Shown here piece by piece: positions 21,601 through 33,098 of a DNA stretch of 64,000 nucleotides. The notes beneath the pieces were generated by a model, which had not been told where the DNA came from, did not search any database, and worked only from the letters and a program-made list of their open reading frames with translations. Positions within the stretch are counted from its first letter, which is position 1; each line of letters starts with the position of its first letter. This stretch comes from Garcia nutans (taxonomy: Eukaryota; Streptophyta; Magnoliopsida; Malpighiales; Euphorbiaceae). The stretch is from assembly GCA_947685225.1 (NCBI GenBank), contig CANTUV010000004.1:11377001-11441000 (forward strand), in the 5' to 3' direction. The translations under genes and the position numbers were made by a program.

Positions 21601-24600
21601 CCTCGAAATTACCTAATCTCAAGTCTGAAACAGCTGGGGATATTGTTCTCACATCACTTGTTCACTCTCCCAAGTTGCCTCTTCCTTAGCATGATTCTTC
21701 CAAAGAACCTTCACAAGTGGCACTTTCTTATTTCTCAACTCTTTCACTTCATGTGCCAAAGTAGCAACTGGTTCTTCTTCAAAAGTCAGATCCGGACTCA
21801 CTTCAATAGATTCAACTGACAGAACATGAGATGGGTCTGATATGTACCTCCGTAGCATAGAGACATGGAAAACATTGTGAATTCTATCCAATTCAGGCGG
21901 CAAAACGAGTAGATAAGCAACTGGTCTAACTCTCTCCAATACTTCATAGGGTCCAATAAAACGAGGACTCAGTTTTCTTTGCGGCCAAATCTCAAAATTC
22001 TCTTCCAAAGAGACACTTTCAAAAATACTTTATCTCCAATATTAAATTCTATGTCTCTCCTCTTCAAATCCGAATAAGATTTCTATTGGTCTAAAGCTAC
22101 TTTCAACCGATCCCAAATTATCTTCACTTTCTCTTCTGTTTCCTTAATCAAATTGGGACCAATCAATTTGCCTTCTCCAACTTCATTCCAACTTAGAGGC
22201 ATCCTGCATCTTCTACCATACAATGCCTCATAAGGTGCCATTTTAATACTGGATTGATGACTGTTGTTGTAAGCAAATTCCATCAATGGCAAAAATCTAT
22301 CCCAACTTCCAAAGAAATCAATAACACAGCTTCTCAACATATCCTCTAAAATTTGTATCACTCTCTCTGACTGCCCATCTATCTACGGATGGAAAGCAGT
22401 GCTAAAATACAATCGTGAACCTAAAACACCATGCAAACTCTTCCAAAATCTTGAAGTGAACCGGGGATCTCGATCAGACACCAAAGAAATTGGGACTCCA
22501 TGCAATCTCACTATCTTACTGATATACAGCTTAGCCAACTTCTCTAGATAATAGTCCATTCTAACTGGAATAAAATGAGCTATCTTCATCAACCGATCAA
22601 TAATCACCCAGATGGCATCATGTTTCTTCTAAGTTAATGGTAAACCAGTCACAAAATCCATTGTTACATGTTCCCATTTCCATTCTGGCACTGATAAAGG
22701 TTGGAGTAACCCAGTTGGAACTTGGTGTTCAGCCTTCACTCTCTGACAAGTGAGACATTTAGAAACAAACTCCACTATGTCCCTCTTCATACCTGACCAC
22801 CAATAATGTCGCTTCAAATCATGATACATCTTGGTACTCCCAGGGTGCATAGCAAAAACCGATTGATGTGCTTCCTCTAAAATTATCTTTTTTAATCTTG
22901 CATCATCAGGAACACAAATCTATCTTTGTACCAAAGGCTGCCATCATCTCTCACAAGAAAATCTCGGCTCTCCTCCTTTTGGCAATCTGACACAACTTTC
23001 TAAATTTTTTCATCAGCCAACTGAGCCTTTTTAATCTGATCCAACAACACCGGTCTCAATTGCAAATGAGCTAACAAAGCACCATCACCACATGATTCAA
23101 AACTAGCATGTAATTCTCTCAATTCAACAAGCAACTAGAGCGAATAAGCAGTTAAACCTGCCAAAGACTTCCAACTCAAGGCATCTGCTACAACATTTAC
23201 CTTACCAGGATGATAATCAATCAAACAGTCGTAGTCTTTAATCAACTCTAACCACTGTCTTTGCCAAAGATTCAGCTCTCTCTGAACCCCCAAGTATTTC
23301 AAACTCTTGTGATCTGTATAGATAAAACACTTCTCCCCATACAAGTAGTGTCGCCAAATCTTTAAAGCAAACACTATGGCTGCCAACTCCAAATCATGCG
23401 TCGGATAATTAAGCTCATGCGACTTCAACTGCCGAGAAGCATAAGCTATGACTCTACCCTCTTGCATCAAAACACAACCTAAACCACTATGTGAAGCATC
23501 ACTGTAAATCACATATGGTTTATCTTCCACAGGCAAGGTAAGAACAAGAGCTTGAGTCAATATCTCTTTCAACTGCTCAAAGCTAGCTTAACATTGATCT
23601 GTTCGCACAAATCTAACTCCCTTTCGAAGTAATTTGGTGAGTGGAGTAGCTATCAAAGAAAAAACCTTCACAAACCGTCGATAATAGCCTGCCAAACCCA
23701 GAAAATTTCTAACTTCAGTCATAGATTTCAGTGGACTCCAATTCAAAATGGCCTCAACTTTACTCGGATCAACTCTTATACCATCTGCTGACACCACATG
23801 ACCGAGAAAAGTCACTTAATCAAGCCAAAACTCACACTTAGACAGCTTAGCATACAACTGCTTCTCTCTCAAAGTCTACAATACAATCCACAAGTGCTTG
23901 TCATGATCCTCCTCATTATGCGAATACACCAAAATATCATCAATAAAGACCACCACAAACTGATCTAGATAGGGTCTAAACACCTTGTTAATCAAATCCA
24001 TAAAAACTGCTGGTGCATTCGTCAATCCAAAAGGCATCACCAAAAACTCATAATGCCCATACCTTGTGCGGAAAGCTGTCTTAGATACATCTTCAACTTT
24101 GACTCTCAACTGATGGTATCCTGATCTCAGATCAATCTTGGAAAATACTGCTGCTCCCTTCAACTGATCGAAGAGATCATCTATCCTAGGCAAAGGATAC
24201 TTATTCTTGATAGTCACCTTATACAATTGTCTATAATCGATGCACAATCTCAAAGTACCATCCTTCTTCTTCACAAACAAAACAGGCGGTTCCCATGGAG
24301 ATACACTAGGGCTAACAAACCCTTTATCTAACAACTCCTACAACTGCACCTTCAACTCTCTGAACTCAGCAGGTGCCATTCGATAGGGAGTAATGGAGAT
24401 AGGAGTGGTACCAGGCAACAAGTTGATACCAAACTTAACCTCTCTCTCAGGGGGTATCCCTAGCAACTCCTTAGGAAACACCTCTGGGAATTTCGCAATT
24501 ATGGGTATACTATCTAGTTGAGAACCTACTACTCTGGAATCTACAACATGAGTAAGATAATCATCACACCCTTTTCGAATCAACTTCCTAGCTGCAACAA

Positions 24601-24822
24601 CTGAAATAAACAAGGATGCAATATGTCTCTGCTCACTAGATACCATCACACTTCTACCATCACCGGTTCTCAAAGTAACACACTTCTTTTGACAGTCTAC
24701 CATAGCTCCATGCTTAGACAATTAATCCATGCCTAAGATTAGATCATACTCTTTAAAAGGCATTTTAATCAAATCACCCAAGAACTCCTTATCTTGCACC
24801 ACAACTGAACTACCACGGTGTA

Positions 24823-26568
24823 TGTTTTATTAGTTTTTGTCATAAAATTTCTATTTATCTATTATGATAATTATTGTTTTCTTCATGCATTTTGGTAGTT
24901 TTAATCTGTTTATTTAGTGATTTCATGCATTTTGGTAGTTTTGATTCATCCTAGTGTTTAAATCATTTTTGTACTAGTTTTTAGTATGATGTTTATGTGT
25001 TTTTGGTTAATGTTTCATTTGATTCTTGTTTAAAGTTTGTTTTAAGTGTTTGTTTTAGGTTAAAGTGCAAAAACTCCATTGGAAGATCAAAGCAAAGAAA
25101 GAAGAGCATGAGTCAAGCAAGACATGGCCAAGCCAAATCAAGCTTGGCCGTGTCACCTTAAGGAAATTTTTGGCAAATCATAACACGGGCTGGAAATACG
25201 GCCAAGCCACTGGCCGTGTCTCACCTAAAGGGAAAAAACCAAAGAACCAAGAAAGAAAGAAAAATTTGGTAGAAGTGACACTGGCAGGTGACACAGCCAC
25301 AAGCTTGGTCGTGTCCCATCCTAAGCCAAGAACAAAGAAGAACCAAAGAAAAGACATAGAAACTGACACACCCAGGAGACACGGCCAAGCCACTGGCCGT
25401 GTCACATGACACGGCCAGGAGCTTGGCCGTGTCACTCTCATCTTCAAAGAACAAAGAAGACCAAAGGAGAAACAGAAGATGACACACCCATGTGACACAG
25501 CCAAGCCAGTGGCCGTATCACATGACACAGCCACAAGCTTGGCCGTGTCACTCTATGAGACCAAAGAAAGAAAGACGCCAGATTTTTAGCAAGGGATTTG
25601 TATAAATAGAAGAATTAGGGCAAGGGGGGAAGAGACTTCTTTTTCATCAGTCGTTTTCTACTTTTCTGTGGAAATTGATTTCACTTTCATCCAAACACTC
25701 TAGATTAAATTAGTTCTAGCCATTACATTATTCTTTTAATACAAATCTGAGCAAGAGATTCTTTAGAAGCAAAGGAAGATTGTAATTGGGTTTTGTTCTT
25801 AAACTCTATTTCTTAAGTTTCATTGAAATTTTGTTTATGAATACTCTGATGACTAAATTGATTTCTTTGAATTTTAATGAGATGAATTTGTTTGATAGCA
25901 TTACTATGAACTAATTTTGATCTAGTCTAGGATTTGTATGGATCTACTATGATTGTATGAAAGGGTTATTGCTCTTAACTGATTTATTTCTCTTATTCTT
26001 AATTGAATGGAATAATGTTAATATATAATTGATTGGCCACCAATTATGTGTTTTAGATATTTAGATGAAGGATTGAGAGATGAAGTCTAATATTGGAATA
26101 ATTCAATTAGGGACTTAGGTGAATTAGAAATATAAACCTAAGGAAAAGATCATTTTGATTGTAATAAGATGAATTGAAAGAGGTTTGAATGCGAGAGCTT
26201 ATTTCCTTGATTTGATTAATTAAGTTTCTTGAAATTAATCTTTGAAATTAAATCAGTTGAGAGAAATAGCCATTCATACATATAAGTTAGTAGAGAAGTG
26301 CAAACCCTAGACTTTCCTATTAAGTGAATCAATCTATTTGCTCAGTTTTCTATCATTGTTCTAAATTCAATTCATTTTTATTTTCATTAATTGTTAGCAA
26401 TTTAATTTTATAAATAAAAAACTATTAATTGATAATTTGTTTATTACGATATGATAAATAATTAGCTTATCTGGCTTCCTTGTGAGACGACCTTGAGGTG
26501 TTCACCGAAATACTACAGCTGTCTCGTATACTTGTGAGTGTAGCTTTAGTAGTGTTTATTAGAGCGCA
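24823..26568 (+). mobile_element. LTR-like insertion in the protease region of element A
   Basis: 1746 bp from TGTTTTATTAG to AGAGCGCA, interrupting the conserved frame between HSVVVS and the HRGSSVVVQ-like segment. It has a U3-like region full of GACACGGCC/GGCCGTGTC dyads (25105-25555), a TATAAATA box at 25601-25608 and a U5-like end with a GTGAGACGACC phrase, so it looks like a solo LTR of another family. No clear 5-bp target duplication was found and a few target bases seem lost, so the exact ends are uncertain by about 10 bp. Confidence 0.6.
25105..25555. repeat. GACACGGCC / GGCCGTGTC dyad array
   Basis: About eight dyads of the type GACACGGCCAAGCCACTGG followed by CCGTGTC, plus variants. 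The core is the same as in the Tekay LTR arrays, although the surrounding LTR is unrelated to them. Confidence 0.8.
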
Positions 26569-28177
26569 AGCTAACTACCACACTATGCCCTAAAGGATTT
26601 GTCACCAAGACATCAAATCCTAGGGACTCTGAATGCAATTCAGTCACAGGAAAAATAGATGCACTTATGTATGAATGAGTAGATCCTAGATCAATTAGAG
26701 CAAGAACTGAAATGCCAAATAAAGAGAATGTACCTGCAATAACTGCTGAAGCATCCGGCTGGCTCTGCATCACATACACTCGCTGAGATGGCCCAACCTC
26801 ATCTGGCCTACTGCCTTCAGATGTAGTGCCTCCTCTCTGACTAATCATGGGTCGACCACTTCTACTAAAACCTCTGCCCCCTCGACCTTCTCTGCAGACA
26901 TTAGGTTGAGAAGCTGCAGTATCAGTCTGTCTATCTTCCAGTAGCTCAGGACAATCTTTGATGAAATGATTTGGTGACCCACATCTAAAACATACTCCTG
27001 GTCCACCCGTCTTCCAGCAAGCACCCCCATGTGCCCTACCACAATGAACACATGTAGGTAGAATAGATCTATGAACCACTGGAGTTGGTGCACTAGCTAT
27101 AGAAACTGTAGGTCTCGGTCTTTGCCTCTGATACTGAACTAACCTACCAGACTGCCTTTGGCTCGTACTGACTCTCGGAACAAAACTTCCTCTGCCTCTC
27201 TTCATAGATGAAGACCCTACCTCAAACCGGGGTCTCCTAACTCTAGTCTCTTCCTCAGTAGCAGCTGCTGCAATACCCTGTGCTCTCTCAACACTTATGG
27301 CGGCTGCAACCAATTGAGAAAAATCTTGGTACTGGAAACCAGCAATAATACACATAATAGAGGGTCTTAATCCCTCCTCAAATCTCCTGCACCCCTGCAC
27401 CGGTCTATCTCATATGAAATAATCCCACCGGCATAATGACTCAATCGGATATATTCAATCTCATACTCTGTCACTGTTCGGTTATCCTGTCTTATATTTG
27501 GAAACTCCATCTTCTTGGTATCCTTATACTCCCTCGGAGTATACTTCTGCTCAAACTCCTGCAGAAAATCACTATAAGACAAGGTCGGTGGATCATCCAT
27601 GGCATGTGGAACCGTCTTCCACCAATCATAAGCATCTTTCTGCAGAAGAAATCTATCATAATCAAATTTCTCTTCAGGAGTAGCCTGCAGCTGGATAAAT
27701 ACCCTTTGAACTCTATCTAACCACTATTCAGCTACCGCAGGATCTATGGTACCAAAGAAATCCTCAGCCCCAAACTTCCTCAAATTATCATACTGCCTCA
27801 CCGATACTTGTGGTTGTGGTTGCGGTGGCGGCTGCTGCACTGGAGCTTGCCTTAAAAAATCTACCACATGTTGTAACCAAACCGGCGGAATCTCATCAGT
27901 AGCTGGTCTCTCTGGCATAGGAGCAGGTGCCTCTACAGCTCTCTCAACCCTAGCTCCAACTCTACCCTCCTCAGGAGCTACACTCTCAGCACTACCCTCT
28001 ATAGACTGACGTGACTGGGATGCTATCACTACCTATATCTGCAAACACAGCAGAATATACCTCATCAAAGATCAAAAACTGCCAGTGCCAAAGCATGTAT
28101 CTTATTCAAAAATCATATTTTAAAATCAAAATTTTCTTTTTCTTATAATTCACCTAGGTTGAGAACCTCAAACCTAG

Positions 28178-28189
28178 GCTCTGATACCA
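28178..28189 (-). other. Primer binding site of element A (initiator tRNA-Met type)
   Basis: The sense strand reads TGGTATCAGAGC, complementary to the 3' end of plant initiator tRNA-Met. It lies 8 bp inside the LTR end, as in element 1. Confidence 0.9.
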
Positions 28190-28196
28190 AAATAGT

Positions 28197-31100
28197 TGTA
28201 ACACCCCTATACCCCATATATGTACACTACATTCAACCACATCTGTAATATACATATACCGGATACAGGAATGTCACGGTCTATTTTAAAGCAAGCCAAT
28301 CTTTCAATTTAGCAATATAAGCAAGAGTAAAAACATTTAAGTTATATTATAAAATATAATAGATAAAACATTTGTTTATTAAGCAGCGGAATATGTAGCG
28401 GCATAAACATACATATATATATACATCAAAATCCAAAATTACAAAAATGTAGAATTATACATACTCAACTCGGTCTAGCTGAACTCTCCGGTTCAACCGG
28501 ATCTACCCTGTCACCTGCGCGATGAACCACAATCGCGCTAAGCCATAGGCTTAGTGGTACAAACCACAATAATAATATGCTTCAATGTAATGCCAATGTC
28601 ATACTTTCAAGAATTAGAAACAACACACAAGAATATCATATTTCATAACATTACATTTCATTATATTATTTAATTGTTTCATCATTCATGATTCACATTT
28701 AAACAAAGACAGGCATGGGCCCAACAGAAACTAATATTCCATTCAAATTCCAGAGTTAATGTTTTAGTCAAATAATCACATTTATCAAGCCCGTATGCAA
28801 ATCATTATCACAATGAGAAACATCTCATATGTAACATCCCAACTAGGCTTCAAGGACTAGGCCCAACCAAGCTTCAAGGGGAGCTAAGCATCAACCCAAC
28901 TTGGCTTCAAGGACCAAACCCAACCCAACTTCAAGGGATTGTTACTTTTAGGCATGCCACCAACAACAAAATTCTGAAAATTGAATAACATATTAGGCAC
29001 ACAATTCTTTTATTATTTCATTATCAATTCCATTCTCATGTTCTCATAATCATCTAGGCAAACATGCCCCAATTATTTCATTTGCATCATTATATCCAAC
29101 AACAATGGCCTCACATCTCATCATTAGGGTATACATAACCAATTGCATTGTACATACATTTTAAATGATCATTTTATCTTTCACATTATGCAAATCATAG
29201 CACCATTCTCACGCATTAACAATATAATAAATAACTTAACATATTTTCCAACCAAATGTGTTAAGTCTCAAAGTCATGCAAATATATACAATCATATAAT
29301 GTTTGTACTTACCTCAAAAGCAACTCACACCAATCTAACCACTTCCTCTTCCAAGAATCCTTCAACACTTGGATTAGGGCAACTCAATCTCTTCAAAACC
29401 TAATCCAAAGGTGATCATACACACTCACTTAGAGATACACATAAGATAATAAGGATAAGAACCAACTAGGGCAAACTCTACACATGACATGCTCAACAAC
29501 ACGGGCGTGTCCTTGACCGTGCCCTAAACTCACAACACAAAAGCTTTGACACGCTCAGTGACATGGGCATGTCACTGGCCGTGTCAATCCTCCCTCAACA
29601 TAGTGGCTGTGACACGCTCAGTGACATGGGCATGTCAATCCACCAACAACACAGTAGCTATGACGCGCTCAGTGATATGGGCGTGTCACTGGTCGTGTCA
29701 ATACTAATCTAACACAGAAGTTGTAACACGCTCAGTGACATGGGCGTGTCACTGATCGTGTCACCCATTCAGAAAATAGAACCATTGACACGCCCAAAGA
29801 CTTGGCCGTGCTCATGGGTGTGTCAGGCCAAAAATCCTGATTCCGACACCAACAACACCACATCTAACAAACCTCTTTCTTTTACCATCTTCCACTCCAA
29901 CAAACTTAACCAAACACATCAATAAACCATAATAAACTTGCATAACATCAAATCAACTCAATTTCATGCATCAAACACATATCACAACCATCATCACAAC
30001 TCAACCCATACACAATCCACAACTCTTGCTTTCCAACACCAAACTTAACCTTTCCTCTAAACCAACCCCAAAATCAAAATCAAATAAACAACACCATCTC
30101 AAACACATCAAAATTAACCACACACACATCAACAACAACCATACACCAAGCTCAAAATACAAACTTAAAAGAAAACCAAGGAAACAAGTTAAAAACTTAC
30201 CAAAAATGAGGAAAATCCTTCATACTCCAACTTGATCTCTTGAAACACCCTTCAATCTTGAGTTTGGAAGAACAAAATCTCTCTTTACCTCTTATCAATA
30301 GTGGTGGCCGGCTAACCCAAAAGAAGAAATAAGAAGATGAAGAAAGAAGACGAAAGTCAACCTTTAATTGTAATATCCTCATGTATGCCCTAGAAGTTTT
30401 GTATGTTATTGTTGGTGTTGTTGTTGTTGTTGTTATTGTTATAAATTAGATTGAATGTATATGATGTGTTAAGAAAAGAAGTTGGGAGTAGAATGCTTGT
30501 GTATATGTGTTTTGGAAAGAAAATAGGGTTTAGAGAGTATGGTATATGTTGTGTATATGATGATATATATAACATATAAATGGGTCAAAGGAAGAGTCAA
30601 AGGAAGAGAGATATTTTTGTGTTGAGTGTGTAATTACTTGATTGGGTTTATATGAGACAAAAGCTAAGTTAAGTGATGAGGGGTATATGAGTAATTGCTT
30701 GAAATGAAATGCATGGTGGAGATTAAAAGAAGAAAAGGTGTTTGACTTGTGCATTTTCTTCTTTCTTTCATGAAGTGGCCGGCTCCTCCATAGACAAAGG
30801 GAAGCAAGAGGTGAAGAGAGGTTCTTGATGAGTTGAGTTAAAAATTGAAGGAAGATTAAGTGTTCAAGTGTTGATTCAAGAAGTTTTTAACTAAGGTAAG
30901 ATCTTTCCTTTGATTTCTTTCATTCTTTTGAAGTGGTATGGGAAGTTAATTAGGGTTTGATGATTTGATGATGAGATGTGTTTATGATTTGTTCTCAAGT
31001 GTTAAATTGGTTTTAAGTTAATAGTTTAAATAGGTGTAGTTGTTGGAAGTGGTAAATGTTGATTTTGAAAGGTGTAGAAGGATGGTGATTTTAGTGTTTT

Positions 31101-33098
31101 GAGATGATGTGTGTTTAATTGTTATAATAATGTGTTGTGAAGTAATTCTTGTGGTGAATATGTGTTTAGAACATTGATTATGTTCATTTGAAACATGTTA
31201 TATGATGAATATTATGTTTGAGTGCAATTGAGAAAGTGTTGGTTTTAGTTAAGGTTATGTGCATGGGTGACACGGCCAGAAGCCATGAAGAGACACGCCC
31301 GTGTCATTTATTTGTGTTGGCTACTGCCTCTTTTATTTTTAGAGACACGGCCGTGTTCCTCAAGTGGGCTGGGCGTGTCCCTCAAATGAGTTGAATATTG
31401 TTTGATTTCTTTGTTCTTTTTGCATGGTTTGGATTCTTCAAAGGGTAGTTTGGTCTCTAAACCTAAACATAAACACTTTAAACATACTTAAACTAAGGAA
31501 TGACTTAATCAAACACTTGTGGATGATCCTAAAGCTATGAATAAAATAAATTGTTCTTGCATTGTTGAGATTGAACAATGTTATGTTATGCATTGTGAAT
31601 GGTAATGTGTTTCATGAGTAATGTGGAATGAAATGTTGATATTTATGAATGATGCTATGTGAGATATAATGTGATCATGGATGAGATAAATATACACTTG
31701 AATAATGAAGTGTTATATTGTGAAATGAAATGTGAAGCCATTGTTATTGGCTAAGGTGATTCAATGGAGATAAATGAGGCATGTTTGCCTAAATGATAAT
31801 AAGAATTGAGAATGAAAACTAAATGAATTGTGTGGCTAATGTGTTATTCCATTTTCAGAGTTTGTTGTTGGTGGCATGCCTAATAAGTGTAACAATCTCT
31901 TGAAGTTAGGTTGGATTGAATCCTTGAAGCCTAATTGAGATGTTACCACCCTTGAAGCTAGGTTGGGTTAGTTCTTGAAGCCAAGTTGGGTTGAAGCTTA
32001 GCATGCTTTGCTCCCCTTGAAGCTTGGTTGAATTTAATCCTTGAAGCCTAGTTGGGTATATGATATTGATAAATGTGATAACAAAACAAAGCATTAACTC
32101 TGAAAATTGAATGGCATATTAGTGTGTCTTGGGCCCAATGCTTGTCTTTGTTTAATGTGAGTCATGATTTGTTTATTGTTGTTCATGGATGATTAAATGA
32201 TTAAATAATGAAGTATATGCAATGATGTTGAAATGTGATATGCATATATGTATGTTGGTTATAAAATGTAAAGGGATGTTGTTAGCTTTGCATCTATGTT
32301 GTTACATATATGATATGAATTAGAATTGACATCGTATTGCATTAAAGCATATCCATTGCATGTTTTATCTTACTAGGCCCTTGGCTTAGCGCGATAATGT
32401 TTAATCGCGCAGGTAATAGAGTTGATAGAGTTGAACCCGAGAGTTCATCAAGACCAAGTGAGAGTAGACCTTGAAGAATTCATTTTGGGAGCTTAAAGAT
32501 CAAAGCAAACTTGCCAATCATGTATACTTCTTTATATTTTGTAAAGGAATGTTTAATATATAAATATGTAAATATTTTATAACTTCCGCTGTGAAATATT
32601 TAAATGTATATATATATATAACTAATATGTTTTGTTTTATAAGTAAATGATTTACTTTTCTATAATGTATAATGATAAGGGTATTGTATCAAGTTTTAAA
32701 GTGTTTTGAATGTTAAGAGAACCGTAGCATCCCTATGTTTGGTGCACTTATGCTACATTGTTGTGGTTGTAGTGTGTGTGCATTGGATATGGGGATGTTA
32801 CATTAATAACCACTCAAGCTCTCTTTAAATCTCAACCAAGCAATTTTAATAATAAAATATATAAATATCTTCTTCCACTTAATTTAATTTTCATTTTAAA
32901 ATAACCAAAATATCTCCTTTGACCTTAAATAAATGTTGACTTGTATATGTTGTATATATCTCTATATATACAACATATACACACTCCTCTATCCTTTCTT
33001 ATCTTCCCACTTAAACATACATATATACTTTATATCATTTAATCCAATTTCAACAATAATCATTCCAAAAATTGTAGGGTATAGTTTGGGATATTACA
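28197..33098 (-). repeat. 5' LTR of element A, split by a solo LTR
   Basis: Two blocks, 28197-30368 and 32808-33098, together about 2.46 kb, match the left LTR. They carry the dyad array (29490-29830), the CTTCAAGG array (28840-28960) and a perfect stem-loop (28517-28538). Confidence 0.9.
30369..32802 (+). mobile_element. Solo LTR nested in the 5' LTR of element A
   Basis: 2434 bp beginning TGTAATATCC and ending GGATGTTACA, flanked by a perfect 5-bp duplication TTAAT (30364-30368 and 32803-32807); the intact left LTR has one copy. It belongs to the same broad Tekay LTR group: the start resembles that of element 1, it has a stem-loop at 32389-32410, a CTTGAAGC array at 31900-32060 and two GACACG dyads. 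It contains no coding sequence. Confidence 0.93.

Larger units (their letters stand above)
21649..28029 (-). pseudogene. Gag-pol of element A (broken)
   Basis: Order along the minus strand: gag (28029-26546) with a CFRCGSPNHFIKDCP zinc knuckle; protease start (IDLGSTHSYIS, usual D-S/T-G altered); a break by the insertion at 24823-26568; reverse transcriptase (24334-23876, FIDDILVYS); RNase H (23572-23135, YSDASHSGLG, TDHKSL); integrase zinc finger (22850-22629, HPGSTKMYH...CLTCQ); integrase core (22607-22083); and a chromodomain-like C-terminus (to 21649, VLWKNHAKEEATWE). At least nine in-frame stops and several frameshifts (near 27380, 22920 and 22040) disable it. It belongs to the same family as element 1. 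Confidence 0.9.
19050..33098 (-). mobile_element. Element A: decayed Tekay/Del Ty3 retrotransposon with nested insertions
   Basis: A full-length minus-strand element. Its LTRs are 19050-21572 and 28197-33098, the latter interrupted. The LTR ends read TGTAACACCCC...TACA on the plus strand, with TG mutated to TA on the left. A 5-bp repeat TTTTT flanks both sides (19045-19049, 33099-33103), though inside T runs. The internal region holds gag, protease, reverse transcriptase, RNase H, integrase and chromodomain pieces in the Ty3 order. Two LTR-like sequences are nested inside it (24823-26568 and 30369-32802). Confidence 0.9.

Noticed and set aside
25065..25534. Overlapping frames of about 90-118 residues on both strands
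   Set aside because: They arise from the GACACGGCC dyad array; the amino-acid repeats differ in each frame and no domain is present.
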